Assembly (NCBI RefSeq): GCF_001434145.1
Contig: NZ_AZED01000014.1
Location: 186,001-250,000, forward strand
DNA length: 64,000 bases
Source of the DNA: Lentilactobacillus otakiensis DSM 19908 = JCM 15040
Lineage (GTDB): Bacteria; Bacillota; Bacilli; Lactobacillales; Lactobacillaceae
Direction of reading: 5' to 3'
In this document: piece by piece, positions 1-11,355 of the stretch
Position numbering within the stretch: the first letter of the stretch is position 1
Layout: every line of letters starts with the position of its first letter
The notes under the pieces: generated by a model
Databases searched by the model: none
What the model was told of the DNA's origin: nothing
The model's input: only the letters and a program-made list of their open reading frames with translations
Program-made: the position numbers and the translations under genes

Positions 1-2
1 AA

Positions 3-599
3 GTTGCAAGTGATATCGGAGTGAAGGTTTTGACGTTATACGCATTTTCAACGGAGAATTGGAAACGACCCCATGATGAAGTGAGTTATTTGATGGGATT
101 ACCAGTCAAGTTCTTTAATGACTTTGTACCTGATTTGATCAAAAATAACGTTCAGGTTCGGGTGATGGGATTAATTGATCAATTGCCCGCTCAGACCCAA
201 AAAGCCGTCAATGATGCTGTAAAAGACACTGCTGATTGTACTGGAATGATCTTAAACTTCGCACTTAACTATGGCAGTCGTTTAGATATGACGATGGCTG
301 TTCAAAAAATTGGGCGTCAAGTCAAAGCTGGTATCCTTGATCCAAATAAGATTACCGATCAGACAATTGATGACAATTTGATGACGAGTTTTCTCGGTCA
401 ATTGGCCGATCCGGATCTATTGATTCGGACAAGTGGTGAGGAACGAATATCCAATTTCTTACTCTGGCAGATTGCTTATAGTGAATTGGTTTTTACAGAT
501 GTCTTGTGGCCTGATTTTGACAAATCAGTTTTTGAACAAATGATTTTAGAATATCAGCATCGTGACCGTCGTTTCGGCGGGATTAAAACTAGCAAATAG
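3..599 (+). CDS. uppS: Isoprenyl transferase (undecaprenyl diphosphate synthase), 5'-truncated by window edge
   Basis: The gene enters from the left edge; only the C-terminal part of about 198 codons is present and the true start lies outside. The product is a cis-prenyltransferase that adds isopentenyl units to farnesyl diphosphate to make undecaprenyl diphosphate, the lipid carrier for peptidoglycan and teichoic acid precursors. Visible family motifs are FSTENW near the beginning and the RTSGE...SNFLLWQ...AYSE block near the C-terminus, where the substrate-binding arginines and glutamate sit. It ends in RRFGG, as homologues do. cdsA follows 12 bases later, the usual uppS-cdsA-rseP order, so the genes are probably cotranscribed. 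Identification is firm. Confidence 0.96.
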   Translation, partial: VASDIGVKVLTLYAFSTENWKRPHDEVSYLMGLPVKFFNDFVPDLIKNNVQVRVMGLIDQLPAQTQKAVNDAVKDTADCTGMILNFALNYGSRLDMTMAVQKIGRQVKAGILDPNKITDQTIDDNLMTSFLGQLADPDLLIRTSGEERISNFLLWQIAYSELVFTDVLWPDFDKSVFEQMILEYQHRDRRFGGIKTSK

Positions 600-611
600 G
601 GGAGAAACATC

Positions 612-1400
612 TTGAGACAACGTGTAATAACAGCTGTAGTTGCTTTATTAATCTTTATTCCGATCATTGTGATGGGAGGAATCTGGGTTGACATTGCTGC
701 TTTGGCACTTGGAATTGTAGCAATTTCAGAAATTCTGGTAATGAAGAAGAAGTTACTGATTTCACCAGAATCAGTCATTGCTTATTTGGGGGTCTGTTCA
801 CTCATTCTGCCAAATGCTTGGACCAGTTTTTTACCAGGACATATCAGTCAGAACTTTGTGTTCTTCCTGTTTGTATTGATGCTCCTACTCCAAACGGTCT
901 TGAGCAGAAACTTGTTCTCATTTGACGATGCTGGTGTGATTGCATTAGGTATGCTATACATCGGTATGGGGTTCCATTACTTTATCGCAGCTCGAGGATT
1001 AGGCTTGACCGTTTTGCTTTACGCTTTATTTATCGTTTGGGTAACCGATAGTGGTGCCTACATTTTTGGTAGAATGTTTGGTAAACACAAGTTGGCACCA
1101 AGAATAAGTCCTAATAAAACCTGGGAAGGATCAATTGGTGGTTCGCTTGCCGCAACCATTTTATGTACGATTTTTGTGGCGTTTTATCCAATTGCCGGCC
1201 ACTCACTCTTGCAAATGTTTATTTTCACGATTATTCTCTCTATAGCTGGTCAATTTGGTGATTTGATCGAATCAGCATTAAAACGGTATTACGGTGTTAA
1301 AGATTCAGGCAAAATTTTACCCGGTCACGGTGGGATTTTAGACCGTTTTGACAGCCTATTGTTTGTGTTGCCAATGCTCCATTTACTCGCCGTCATTTAG
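612..1400 (+). CDS. cdsA: Phosphatidate cytidylyltransferase (CDP-diglyceride synthase)
   Basis: The enzyme makes CDP-diacylglycerol from phosphatidate and CTP, the branch point of phospholipid synthesis, in the cytoplasmic membrane. The 262-residue product is hydrophobic with about seven or eight predicted membrane segments. It carries the family signature near residues 219-246: SALKR, a KDSGKILPGHGG core and a final DR with the metal-binding aspartates. The start is TTG at 612, preceded by a GGGGAGAAA-type ribosome binding site that overlaps the uppS stop. It sits between uppS and rseP in an envelope operon. The length is normal for the family. Confidence 0.95.
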   Translation: MRQRVITAVVALLIFIPIIVMGGIWVDIAALALGIVAISEILVMKKKLLISPESVIAYLGVCSLILPNAWTSFLPGHISQNFVFFLFVLMLLLQTVLSRNLFSFDDAGVIALGMLYIGMGFHYFIAARGLGLTVLLYALFIVWVTDSGAYIFGRMFGKHKLAPRISPNKTWEGSIGGSLAATILCTIFVAFYPIAGHSLLQMFIFTIILSIAGQFGDLIESALKRYYGVKDSGKILPGHGGILDRFDSLLFVLPMLHLLAVI

Positions 1401-1421
1401 TTTTTAGGAGGAAAGTGTCAC

Positions 1422-2696
1422 TTGATAACTACAATTATTGTTTTTATAATCGTTTTCGGTATTCTTGTGATCTTTCATGAGTTTGGCCACTATATTACTG
1501 CTAAACGCTCGGGCATTTTAGTCCGAGAATTTTCCGTTGGAATGGGACCAAAAGTTTTCTATTATCGAAAAAATAGTACAACCTTTACTTTGCGGCTGCT
1601 ACCATTGGGCGGTTATGTCCGAATGGCAGGTGAAGCAGACGATGGTGAGGATGAATTAAAACCAGGAACTCCAGTTACGCTTCAGTTGAATGATAACGGG
1701 GTAGTAACCTCCATTAATACCAGTAACAAACACTCACTGTTCCAAGGAATTCCCTTGACTGTGACTGATACCAACCTGGATGACAACTTGTACGTCAAGG
1801 GGTACGAAAATGGTGATGAATCCCAGATTAAATCATATCCGGTTGACCATGACGCCACAATTATTGAAAAAGATGGTACCGAGCTGCAGATTGCCCCTCG
1901 GGATGTTCAATTCCAGTCGGCATCGTTGCCAAACCGGATGTTAACTAACGTAGCTGGTGTATTTAATAACCTGTTGTTAGCGATCTTGGTCTATACAATC
2001 TTAGGGTTTGTTCAAGGGGGTGTAGCATCCAACACGAACAAAATTAACGTGATGCCTTCTGACTCAGTTGCCAGAACTGCTGGGGTCAAATCCGGTGATC
2101 GAATTATTGAAGTTGATGGTCACAAGACTACCGACTGGCAAGATTTGACCGTTCAGATTCGCTCAAAAGCCGATAAAAAAATCTCAGTTAAAGTTAACCG
2201 AAATGGTCAAGATAAGATTTTAACCATGAAGCCAAAAGCGCAAACTTCTGGTGGACAAAAATCTGGTTTTATTGGGATTACCCAATCAATGGATACCAGT
2301 TTTAAGGCTAAAATTCTTTCTGGATTCACAATGGCTTGGACTGTTGCTAAGCAACTATTTGGCGCACTTTGGAGCATGGTAAGTGGTCACTTTAGTCTCA
2401 ATGACTTGGGTGGGCCGGTCGCAATCTTTGCCACTACTTCTCAAGCAGCTAAGATGGGGCTTACCGGCGTCTTAAACTTCTTGGCATTCTTGTCCCTTAA
2501 CTTGGCGATCATTAACTTGATTCCAATTCCGGGGCTTGATGGTGGCAAATTAATTTTAAATATTTTGGAAGCCATCAGAAGAAAGCCGGTTTCTCAGACG
2601 ACCGAAACGATAGTGACACTCATTGGTTTTGCATTCTTAATGGTGCTGATGATCCTGGTCACTTGGAACGATATTGAACGATATTTTTTACATTAA
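1422..2696 (+). CDS. rseP: RIP-family site-2 zinc metalloprotease RseP/RasP
   Basis: This is a membrane-embedded M50 protease that cleaves transmembrane segments of anti-sigma factors, remnant signal peptides and other membrane substrates. The HEFGH zinc-binding motif lies at residues 19-23 in the first membrane helix. A PDZ domain spans roughly 200-290, and the second catalytic motif, LDG within NLIPIPGLDGG, is near residue 375. Length is 424 residues, as expected. The TTG start at 1422 follows TTTTTAGGAGG with good spacing. The region between the first helix and the PDZ domain (residues about 75-165) is longer than the minimal family core, as seen in other lactobacilli. proS lies 29 bases downstream. 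Confidence 0.95.
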   Translation: MITTIIVFIIVFGILVIFHEFGHYITAKRSGILVREFSVGMGPKVFYYRKNSTTFTLRLLPLGGYVRMAGEADDGEDELKPGTPVTLQLNDNGVVTSINTSNKHSLFQGIPLTVTDTNLDDNLYVKGYENGDESQIKSYPVDHDATIIEKDGTELQIAPRDVQFQSASLPNRMLTNVAGVFNNLLLAILVYTILGFVQGGVASNTNKINVMPSDSVARTAGVKSGDRIIEVDGHKTTDWQDLTVQIRSKADKKISVKVNRNGQDKILTMKPKAQTSGGQKSGFIGITQSMDTSFKAKILSGFTMAWTVAKQLFGALWSMVSGHFSLNDLGGPVAIFATTSQAAKMGLTGVLNFLAFLSLNLAIINLIPIPGLDGGKLILNILEAIRRKPVSQTTETIVTLIGFAFLMVLMILVTWNDIERYFLH

Positions 2697-2725
2697 TTAA
2701 GTAAATTTGAAGGAGAACCTTATAA

Positions 2726-4435
<1,710 letters not shown>

Positions 4436-4481
4436 TTATGTCGTAACTAATTAATATAGACGTATGTTTTCGTCACTTCTA

Positions 4482-4522
4482 AACTGGTTGGGCCAAAACT
4501 TGGGTTTTGTGTCCAACCAGTT
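4482..4522. repeat. Long inverted repeat between proS and polC
   Basis: A 10-bp arm AACTGGTTGG at 4482-4491 pairs with CCAACCAGTT at 4513-4522, and an inner CAAAAC/GTTTTG pair extends the hairpin to about 16 base pairs. No run of T follows (the next bases are GTTGTAAAAA), so it is not a canonical intrinsic terminator. It may be an mRNA processing or stabilising hairpin, or an inefficient terminator. It lies just ahead of the polC ribosome binding site. Confidence 0.7.
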
Positions 4523-4557
4523 GTTGTAAAAACGTTATTTTTAAAAGAGGTACTGTG

Positions 4558-7500
4558 ATGAGTTTGGATCGAAATCAATTATTTGAAAAGCTGCTCGAAC
4601 AGCTTCAGTGGACGCAGGCAAGTGAATTGCCTTATTTTAAAGATGCCAAAATTGACCGTCTGGAAGTCCATAAACAAAGTCAAAGATGGCAATTCGATAT
4701 TTCAATACCCCGGATTTTACCGTTTGAAGTTTTTAACGATTTCAATGCCAGACTTCAGTCTGCATTCAAGGAAATCGCTGATGTTTCCCTCAATATTTCG
4801 GCTAATAATGATACCTTCACGGAGCAATTGCTACGTCAATATTGGCAATGGGTCGTCCCTCACAGTGGCGTCACGTCACCGTTAATGAAGGAACTCTGTG
4901 CCGACAAGTATCCATCAATTGTGGATTCACGAGTGGAGTTTATCGCTGAAAACGACATTGTAAAGGATTTTATGACCAACACTGCGTTGGGACCGATTGA
5001 AGATACTTTCCAACGGGCTGGATTCCCTGATTTTACGATTCATACGATCGTAGATGAAAGTTCATCGCAGCAAAACATTCAAGCACTCAAAAAGAAAAAT
5101 GAAGCGGCCAACGCCCAGTTGGTCAAAAAAGCAAACCAAGCAATCCAAGAAAACGCCAAGTCCCACCCCAAGAAAAGTGGCGGGGGTGGTAAATCAACAA
5201 TTGGTCGACGGATCAAGGATGATTTGCCAGTTATGAAAATGGAAGAGATTGTTGAAGAAGAGCGTTCGGTGGTGGTTTCTGGCTACGTTTTTGATAAAGA
5301 AATTCGTTCTTTGCGTTCTGGCCGTCAGCTTCTCATGCTAAAAATTACCGACTATACATCATCCATTCAGGTTAAAAAGTTTTCAAATAAGGGTGAAGAA
5401 GCCTTGTTTGATGGCATTAACGAAGGCGACTGGGTGAAAGTTCGGGGGAGTGTCCAAGAGGATAATTATTCTCACGAACTTACTTTGAACGCTTATGACA
5501 TTAATCCAATTAAAACGGTTAGCCGAAAAGACACTGCACCTGACGATAAGAAACGGGTTGAGCTGCATCTTCATACAACCATGAGCCAGATGGACGCAAC
5601 CAATAACATTGCCGATTTTGCCAAACAGGCTAAAAAATTTGGCCAAAAGGCACTGGCAATTACCGACCACGCCGGCGTTCAAGGATTTCCTGATGCTTTT
5701 CACGCCGGTCAAAAAAATGACATTAAGATGCTCTATGGTGTTGAAATTAATCTGGTTGATGACGGTGTTCCCATTACGTATAACGATAAGCATATGCCAT
5801 TAAAAGACGCAACCTACGTCGTGTTCGATACTGAAACAACTGGGTTGTCCGCTATTTATGATAGGGTGATCGAACTTTCTGCGGTTAAAATGCAGAATAG
5901 TAACGTGATTGATCAATTTGAAGAGTTTATTGATCCGGGTTTTCACTTATCAGACAGGACCACGAATTTAACCTCCATTACCGATGAAATGGTTCATGGC
6001 TCGAAATCTGAAGAAGAAGTCTTCAAACTGTTCCGCGAATTTTGTGGGGACGCAATTGTCGTTGGTCATAACGTGACATTTGATATGGGCTTTATGAACA
6101 CAGGTTATGTTCGTCATGGCATGCACGAAATGGAAAATCCAATCATCGACACGCTGACTTTGGCCCGATTCCTGTATCCTAATCTGCGTGGTTATCGATT
6201 AAACACATTGGCCAAGAAGTTTGACGTTAGCTTGGAACATCACCATCGCGCCATTTATGATGCTGAAACAACTGGTCATTTGAATTATCTTTTCTTAAAA
6301 GATGCTGAAGATCGATATGGAATTGTCTATCATGATGAGCTTAATGATCATATGACTGACAATGATGCTTACCGTCATGCCCGCCCATCCCATGCCATTT
6401 TACTGGCTAAGACTCAGGCTGGTTTGAAGAATATGTTCAAAATTGTGTCACTTTCAAACGTGAACTATTTCTATCGAGTTCCGCGAGTTCCACGGACGCA
6501 ATTGGAAAAATATCGTGACGGTATTATTGTCGGCTCAGCCTGTTCATCAGGTGAAGTCTTTACGGCGATGATGCAGAAGGGTATGGATGAAGCCCGCCAA
6601 AAAGCCGGCTTTTATGATTATCTGGAAGTTCAGCCTAAGCGCGCCTATGCGCCTCTGATTGAATCCGGGCTCATTGCAGATGATAGCAATCTCGAACAGA
6701 TCCTAACCAATATGGTTAAACTTGGCGATGAACTCAAGAAGCCGGTGGCTGCCACTGGTGATGTTCATTACCTGAATCCACAAGACTATATTTATCGCAA
6801 AATTTTAATCAATTCTCAAGGCGGCGCCAACCCATTGAATCGCCAAGAATTGCCAGATCTGCATTTCCTAACAACGGATGAAATGCTGGGTGATTTTGAA
6901 TTTTTGGGTAAAGACAAAGCTGAAGAAATTGTGGTGACCAACACTAATAAAATTGCTGATGAAATCGAAGATGTTCATCCTCTGAAGGACAAGTTGTACA
7001 CGCCCAGAATGGAGGGTGCTGAAGATGAAATCAAGACCCGGACGATGAATACTGCCCACGCGTGGTATGGTGATCCATTACCAAAGATCGTTTCCGATCG
7101 TTTGGATAAAGAGTTGAAGAGTATCATTGGTAACGGATTCTCCGTCATTTATTTGATTGCCCAACGACTGGTTGCCAAAAGTAACAAAGATGGGTATTTG
7201 GTAGGGTCCCGTGGTTCCGTTGGTTCCAGTTTGGTGGCAACTTTGACCGGAATTACTGAAGTCAATCCACTGCCGCCGCATTATCGTTGCCCAAATTGTC
7301 AGCATACAGAATTCTTTACTAAAGGTGAGTATAGTTCCGGCTATGATTTGCCTCATAAGAAATGTCCTGAATGTGGCACAAAAATGATTGGTGACGGGCA
7401 CAACATTCCGTTCGAAACTTTCTTGGGCTTTACCGGAAACAAAGTTCCTGATATTGATTTGAACTTCTCTGGTGATTATCAGCCAATCGCCCATAATTAC

Positions 7501-8877
7501 ACCAAGGTACTGTTTGGTGAAAAGAATGTCTTCCGGGCTGGAACCATTGGTACAGTCGCTGACAAGACCGCATATGGGTACGTAAAGGCCTTTGAACGGG
7601 ATAAAGGTGAAGTCTACCGCCAAGCTGAAGAAGATCGGCTGGCAAAGGGAGCGACCGGGGTTAAACGAACCACCGGCCAACATCCTGCTGGAATCATTGT
7701 TGTTCCCGATTATATGGATATTTATGATTTCACACCGATCCAATATCCAGCTGATGATCAAGACGCTGCTTGGCAAACAACTCATTTTGATTTCCATTCG
7801 ATTCATGATAATATTTTGAAAATCGATATTCTGGGCCATGATGATCCAACCATGATCCGAATGCTCCAAGATTTGTCTGGGATTAACCCTAAGACCATTC
7901 CAATGGACGATCCGGGTGTGATGTCGATCTTCTCAAGCCCAAAGATTTTAGGCGTGACAGAAGATCAAATTCAATCCAAAACTGGAACCTTGGGTGTGCC
8001 TGAATTCGGAACGCGATTTGTTCGTGGGATGCTTGAGCAAACCCATCCAAGCAATTATTCAGAATTGCTTCAGATTTCTGGATTGTCACACGGAACTGAC
8101 GTGTGGATGGGCAATGCTGATGAGTTGATTAAGAATGGGACAGCGACGATTGCTAACGTGATTGGATGTCGTGATAACATTATGACCGACTTAATCAACT
8201 GGGGCCTTGACCCCGAACTGTCCTTCCAGATTATGGAAAGTGTTCGTCATGGTCGGGGAATTCCAGATGATTGGCAAGCTGAAATGAAGAAGGCCAAGAT
8301 TCCCGATTGGTACATTCAATCCTGTCTGAAGATTAAGTACATGTTTCCTCGTGCCCATGCGGCAGCCTATATCTTGATGGCGTTAAGAATCGCTTATTTC
8401 AAAGTTTATTTCCCGATGGTTTACTACGCTTCTTACTTCTCAGTGCGGGCCGATGATTTTGATATTGTCTCAATGTGCCGCGGCAAAGAAGCAGTTAAGA
8501 ATGCGATGCGGATGATCAACGATAAGGGAATGGAAGCTTCTACCAAGGAGAAAAACTTGCTGACGGTTTTGGAACTGGCCAACGAGATGCTTGAACGGGG
8601 CTACAATTTCCAGATGGTTGATTTGGACAAATCCGATGCGAGTCAGTGGTTAATCGATGGCGACACTTTGATTGCCCCATTTAACTCAGTCCCTGGATTG
8701 GGTTTGAACGTGGCAAAGCAAATTGTTGCTGCTCGTGAAGACAAACCGTTCATCTCTAAAGAGGATTTAGCTAAACGTGGTAAGGTTTCTAAGACGTTGA
8801 TCGATTTTATGACAGAGAACAATGTCTTGGCAGGCTTACCTGATGAAAACCAACTCAGTTTGTTTGACATGATGTAG
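4558..8877 (+). CDS. polC: DNA polymerase III alpha subunit, PolC type
   Basis: PolC is the main replicative polymerase of low-GC Gram-positives, with built-in proofreading. The start is set at ATG 4558, since TTAAAAGAGG ends 7 bases before it; an upstream in-frame extension would run through the preceding hairpin. The product is 1439 residues. Order of domains: N-terminal region, OB-fold (about 235-325), PHP domain starting at [10 protein letters not shown] (about 331), inserted DEDD exonuclease beginning FDTETTGLS (about 420) and ending near 590, the rest of PHP, a zinc-binding pair CPNC / CPEC near 911-942, and the polymerase core including [12 protein letters not shown] (about 965). Length and motifs are complete. 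A large antisense open frame inside it (7078-7869) is a shadow. Confidence 0.97.
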   Translation: MSLDRNQLFEKLLEQLQWTQASELPYFKDAKIDRLEVHKQSQRWQFDISIPRILPFEVFNDFNARLQSAFKEIADVSLNISANNDTFTEQLLRQYWQWVVPHSGVTSPLMKELCADKYPSIVDSRVEFIAENDIVKDFMTNTALGPIEDTFQRAGFPDFTIHTIVDESSSQQNIQALKKKNEAANAQLVKKANQAIQENAKSHPKKSGGGGKSTIGRRIKDDLPVMKMEEIVEEERSVVVSGYVFDKEIRSLRSGRQLLMLKITDYTSSIQVKKFSNKGEEALFDGINEGDWVKVRGSVQEDNYSHELTLNAYDINPIKTVSRKDTAPDDKKRVELHLHTTMSQMDATNNIADFAKQAKKFGQKALAITDHAGVQGFPDAFHAGQKNDIKMLYGVEINLVDDGVPITYNDKHMPLKDATYVVFDTETTGLSAIYDRVIELSAVKMQNSNVIDQFEEFIDPGFHLSDRTTNLTSITDEMVHGSKSEEEVFKLFREFCGDAIVVGHNVTFDMGFMNTGYVRHGMHEMENPIIDTLTLARFLYPNLRGYRLNTLAKKFDVSLEHHHRAIYDAETTGHLNYLFLKDAEDRYGIVYHDELNDHMTDNDAYRHARPSHAILLAKTQAGLKNMFKIVSLSNVNYFYRVPRVPRTQLEKYRDGIIVGSACSSGEVFTAMMQKGMDEARQKAGFYDYLEVQPKRAYAPLIESGLIADDSNLEQILTNMVKLGDELKKPVAATGDVHYLNPQDYIYRKILINSQGGANPLNRQELPDLHFLTTDEMLGDFEFLGKDKAEEIVVTNTNKIADEIEDVHPLKDKLYTPRMEGAEDEIKTRTMNTAHAWYGDPLPKIVSDRLDKELKSIIGNGFSVIYLIAQRLVAKSNKDGYLVGSRGSVGSSLVATLTGITEVNPLPPHYRCPNCQHTEFFTKGEYSSGYDLPHKKCPECGTKMIGDGHNIPFETFLGFTGNKVPDIDLNFSGDYQPIAHNYTKVLFGEKNVFRAGTIGTVADKTAYGYVKAFERDKGEVYRQAEEDRLAKGATGVKRTTGQHPAGIIVVPDYMDIYDFTPIQYPADDQDAAWQTTHFDFHSIHDNILKIDILGHDDPTMIRMLQDLSGINPKTIPMDDPGVMSIFSSPKILGVTEDQIQSKTGTLGVPEFGTRFVRGMLEQTHPSNYSELLQISGLSHGTDVWMGNADELIKNGTATIANVIGCRDNIMTDLINWGLDPELSFQIMESVRHGRGIPDDWQAEMKKAKIPDWYIQSCLKIKYMFPRAHAAAYILMALRIAYFKVYFPMVYYASYFSVRADDFDIVSMCRGKEAVKNAMRMINDKGMEASTKEKNLLTVLELANEMLERGYNFQMVDLDKSDASQWLIDGDTLIAPFNSVPGLGLNVAKQIVAAREDKPFISKEDLAKRGKVSKTLIDFMTENNVLAGLPDENQLSLFDMM

Positions 8878-8923
8878 AATTAATTACAAATTAATCAAGA
8901 TGAGCGGGTACAGTGTGCCGGCC

Positions 8924-8952
8924 TTGTAATGAATCAAGCATTATGTTATAGT
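8924..8952 (+). promoter_or_regulatory. Predicted sigma-A promoter of the rimP-nusA-infB operon
   Basis: TTGTAA at 8924-8929 and TATAGT at 8947-8952 are separated by 17 bases, and a TG one base upstream of the -10 hexamer gives an extended -10 element. Transcription would start near 8959, leaving a leader of about 70 bases before rimP that contains the hairpin at 8977-9003. Prediction from pattern only. Confidence 0.65.
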
Positions 8953-8976
8953 TAATTTACTAAATAACTTGTAAGG

Positions 8977-9003
8977 GAGTGAGCAGAGATGCTCGCTCTT
9001 TTT
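8977..9003 (+). terminator. Terminator-like hairpin in the rimP leader
   Basis: GAGTGAGCA (8977-8985), loop GAGA, TGCTCGCTC (8990-8998) form a 9-bp stem with one G-U pair, followed by TTTTT. It lies downstream of the predicted promoter and upstream of rimP, so it would terminate or attenuate its own transcript rather than polC alone. This resembles the attenuator-like rimP leader class reported for Firmicutes; assignment to that class is from memory and not tested. Confidence 0.75.
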
Positions 9004-9029
9004 AATGGATAATTTTAGGAGGCCTATCT

Positions 9030-9503
9030 TTGAGCAATGTTGTTGAAACGGTCAAGCAAGTTGTTGAACCAATTCTTGAAAACCATTCTTTTTACTTATT
9101 CGATGTTGAGTTTGTAAAAGAAAACAAAAGCTGGTACCTACGGGTTTATATTGATAAAAAAGGCGGCATTACCATCGATGATTGTGTTCTGGTCAGCGAT
9201 GAGTTAAGTGAAAAATTGGATGCAATGGATCCTGACCCGATTCCCCAAGCCTATTTCTTGGAAGTTTCATCTCCAGGAGCTGAGCGACCACTTCGTAATG
9301 ATGAGGAGCTCAAGCAGGCAATTGGTGAGTACATTCATGTTTCACTCTACAAGAATTTAAACGGTAACAAGACGTTTGAAGGAACCCTTAAGTCACTTGA
9401 TGACGATGTGATGGTCCTTCAAAATTCAAAGTGGGGCAAGCAGGATACACTTGAAATACCGCGGAATTTAGTTGCCAAGTCGCGGCTCGCAATTCAATTT
9501 TAG
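9030..9503 (+). CDS. rimP: Ribosome maturation factor RimP
   Basis: RimP binds 30S precursors and helps mature the small subunit. The 157-residue product shows the N-terminal RimP domain (FYLFDVEFVKE, VYIDKKGGITIDDC, then the conserved LEVSSPGAERPL block near residue 80) and a C-terminal SH3-like domain. The start is TTG at 9030, preceded by TTTTAGGAGG at 9013-9022. nusA follows 17 bases downstream in the standard rimP-nusA-ylxR-ylxQ-infB-rbfA operon, which couples ribosome assembly with transcription elongation and initiation of translation. Confidence 0.96.
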   Translation: MSNVVETVKQVVEPILENHSFYLFDVEFVKENKSWYLRVYIDKKGGITIDDCVLVSDELSEKLDAMDPDPIPQAYFLEVSSPGAERPLRNDEELKQAIGEYIHVSLYKNLNGNKTFEGTLKSLDDDVMVLQNSKWGKQDTLEIPRNLVAKSRLAIQF

Positions 9504-9520
9504 TTAAAGGAGACACAATA

Positions 9521-10726
9521 ATGAGTAAAGAACTTTTAGGAGCGCTTTCTGCTCTTGAAGAAGAAAAAGGCATCAAAAAAGAGGTTGTCATTGAGGCCTT
9601 GGAAGCTGCTTTAGTTTCTGCTTACAAGCGAAACTACGGCCAAGCTCAAAACGTTGAAGTTTCATTCGATGATAAAAAGGGTGAAATGCATGTCTACTCC
9701 GTTAAGACGGTTGTGGATGATGTCACAGACGACCAACTTCAGGTATCTCTCGACCAGGCACTTGAAATTAACAAAGGCTATGAGCTTGGGGATGAAATTA
9801 AGTTTGAAGTCACCCCAAAGAACTTTGGCCGAATTGCTGCGCAAACCGCTAAACAGGTGATTATGCAGCGAGTTCGAGAAGCTGAACGGGAAAATGTTTT
9901 TGACGAATTCTCCAAATATGAGGATGAATTGGTAACTGGAACCGTTGAGCGTCAAGATACCCGGTTTGTTTACGTTAATCTGGGTAAGGTTGAGGCCGTA
10001 ATGGGTTCAAAAGACCAGATGCCTAATGAAGTTTATCGTCCACAGGACAGAATCAAGGTTTATGTCACCAAAGTTGAGAATGCCACTAAAGGCCCGCAAG
10101 TCTTTGTGAGCCGAACAGCGACAGGGATGCTCAAACGATTATTTGAACAAGAAGTTCCAGAGATTTATGATGGTACTGTGGAGATTGTTTCAATCGCCAG
10201 AGAAGCCGGTGATCGTGCCAAAGTTGCTGTTCGTTCGAACAACTCGGACATCGATCCCGTCGGAACAGCCGTCGGCCCAAGAGGTCAGCGGGTTCAGACC
10301 ATCGTGAACGAACTTCATGGTGAAAATATGGATATCGTTGAGTGGGACGAAGACGATGCATCATACATTGCCAACTCACTTAACCCTGCAGAAGTGATTG
10401 ATGTCATTTTTGATGATGACAACGAACGTGCCTGCACGGTAATCGTTCCTGATTATCAACTGTCATTGGCAATTGGTAAGAAGGGCCAAAATGCCCGTTT
10501 AGCTGCGAAGTTAACTGGTTTTAAGATTGATATTAAATCTGAAACCGAAGCAAAGGAATTCTTTGCGAATAAAGAAGCGGCTTCAGACGATCCGGCCACT
10601 GATTCTGACGAAGGCACTGATCAAGCTGATCAGCCAGATGACTCAACGGATGTCGATGAATCTGCACAAGATGAATCTGCTGTTAATCCCAACCCTGATG
10701 ATTCGGACGACAGCACTAACGACTAA
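9521..10726 (+). CDS. nusA: Transcription termination/antitermination factor NusA
   Basis: NusA binds RNA polymerase and modulates pausing, termination and antitermination. The 401-residue product has an N-terminal polymerase-binding domain (about 1-125), an S1 domain (about 135-200; TGTVERQDTRFVYVNLG), and KH1 and KH2 domains (DPVGTAVGPRGQRVQ and SLAIGKKGQNARLAAKLTG). After about residue 350 it ends in an acidic, low-complexity Asp/Ser/Thr-rich tail instead of the proteobacterial C-terminal repeats, as is usual in Firmicutes. The ATG follows AAAGGAGA. It overlaps nothing; ylxR follows 18 bases later. Confidence 0.97.
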   Translation: MSKELLGALSALEEEKGIKKEVVIEALEAALVSAYKRNYGQAQNVEVSFDDKKGEMHVYSVKTVVDDVTDDQLQVSLDQALEINKGYELGDEIKFEVTPKNFGRIAAQTAKQVIMQRVREAERENVFDEFSKYEDELVTGTVERQDTRFVYVNLGKVEAVMGSKDQMPNEVYRPQDRIKVYVTKVENATKGPQVFVSRTATGMLKRLFEQEVPEIYDGTVEIVSIAREAGDRAKVAVRSNNSDIDPVGTAVGPRGQRVQTIVNELHGENMDIVEWDEDDASYIANSLNPAEVIDVIFDDDNERACTVIVPDYQLSLAIGKKGQNARLAAKLTGFKIDIKSETEAKEFFANKEAASDDPATDSDEGTDQADQPDDSTDVDESAQDESAVNPNPDDSDDSTND

Positions 10727-10744
10727 TTTTTAGGAGGTAATTTT

Positions 10745-11044
10745 TTGAAAAAAAGAAAAATTCCAATGCGTAAAGATATCGTTACTGGCGAAATGGCTCC
10801 AAAGAAAGAATTAGTCAGAATCGTCCGCGATTCAGACGGCCATGTTTCAATCGATGAAACCGGGAAAAAATCAGGGCGTGGCGCGTACATTTCGATTAAC
10901 GTTGAAATTGCCAAGAAAGCCAAAGCTGCCCACACATTTGAAAAAGTATTTTCAACCACTTTGGATGACAACTTTTATGACGACCTCATTGCCTATGTTG
11001 ATCATAAGCAAGCCCGAAAAGAGTTGTTCGAAGATGGACAATAA
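10745..11044 (+). CDS. ylxR: YlxR family RNA-binding protein (RnpM type)
   Basis: This is the small basic protein encoded between nusA and ylxQ in most Firmicutes; the B. subtilis homologue has been reported to bind RNase P RNA. The 99-residue product has the family pattern RKxxVTGE near the N-terminus, then KKELVRIVR and the TGKKSGRGAY block. The cysteine often found in the first motif (RKC) is replaced by Asp here. The start is TTG at 10745 with TTTTTAGGAGG upstream. Its 3' end overlaps the start of ylxQ by 11 bases, indicating translational coupling. Confidence 0.9.
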   Translation: MKKRKIPMRKDIVTGEMAPKKELVRIVRDSDGHVSIDETGKKSGRGAYISINVEIAKKAKAAHTFEKVFSTTLDDNFYDDLIAYVDHKQARKELFEDGQ

Positions 11045-11351
11045 TCAAGCAATACTTAATTTCTTGGGATTGGCCCGCAGAGCAAGCAAAATTGTTTCCG
11101 GTCAAGATATGTTATTGTCCCAAATTCGCAGCGGCAAGATTTTCTTCTTGTTTATTGCGACTGATACTGGCAAAGCAACCCAAAAGAAATTTAATGATAA
11201 GTCGAATTACTATCATATACCCGTGAATACCAGTTACACTAAAGCAGTGCTAAGTGATGCAATTGGAATGAAACGAACCATCATTGGAATTTCTGATCGG
11301 GGTATGGCCAAAAAATTGGTTGAATTAACCGATAATAATAAAGGAGAGTGA
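11034..11351 (+). CDS. ylxQ: YlxQ, L7Ae/L30e-family RNA-binding protein
   Basis: The product of 105 residues begins [19 protein letters not shown] and matches the L7Ae-like (L30e fold) family that binds kink-turn RNA. The ATG at 11034 lies inside the end of ylxR; an upstream in-frame extension exists but would run through ylxR in another frame and is rejected. The conserved [16 protein letters not shown] opening and the [11 protein letters not shown] region late in the protein are typical. infB begins 5 bases after the stop. The cellular role is not well defined; its constant place in the nusA-infB operon suggests a ribosome or RNA-related job. Confidence 0.88.
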   Translation: MDNNQAILNFLGLARRASKIVSGQDMLLSQIRSGKIFFLFIATDTGKATQKKFNDKSNYYHIPVNTSYTKAVLSDAIGMKRTIIGISDRGMAKKLVELTDNNKGE

Positions 11352-11355
11352 TTAT

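Noticed and set aside
7078-7869. 263-codon antisense open frame inside polC
   Set aside because: No ribosome binding site or recognisable protein, and polC motifs on the plus strand ([12 protein letters not shown], zinc cysteines) cover the same bases. It is a shadow of biased codon use.
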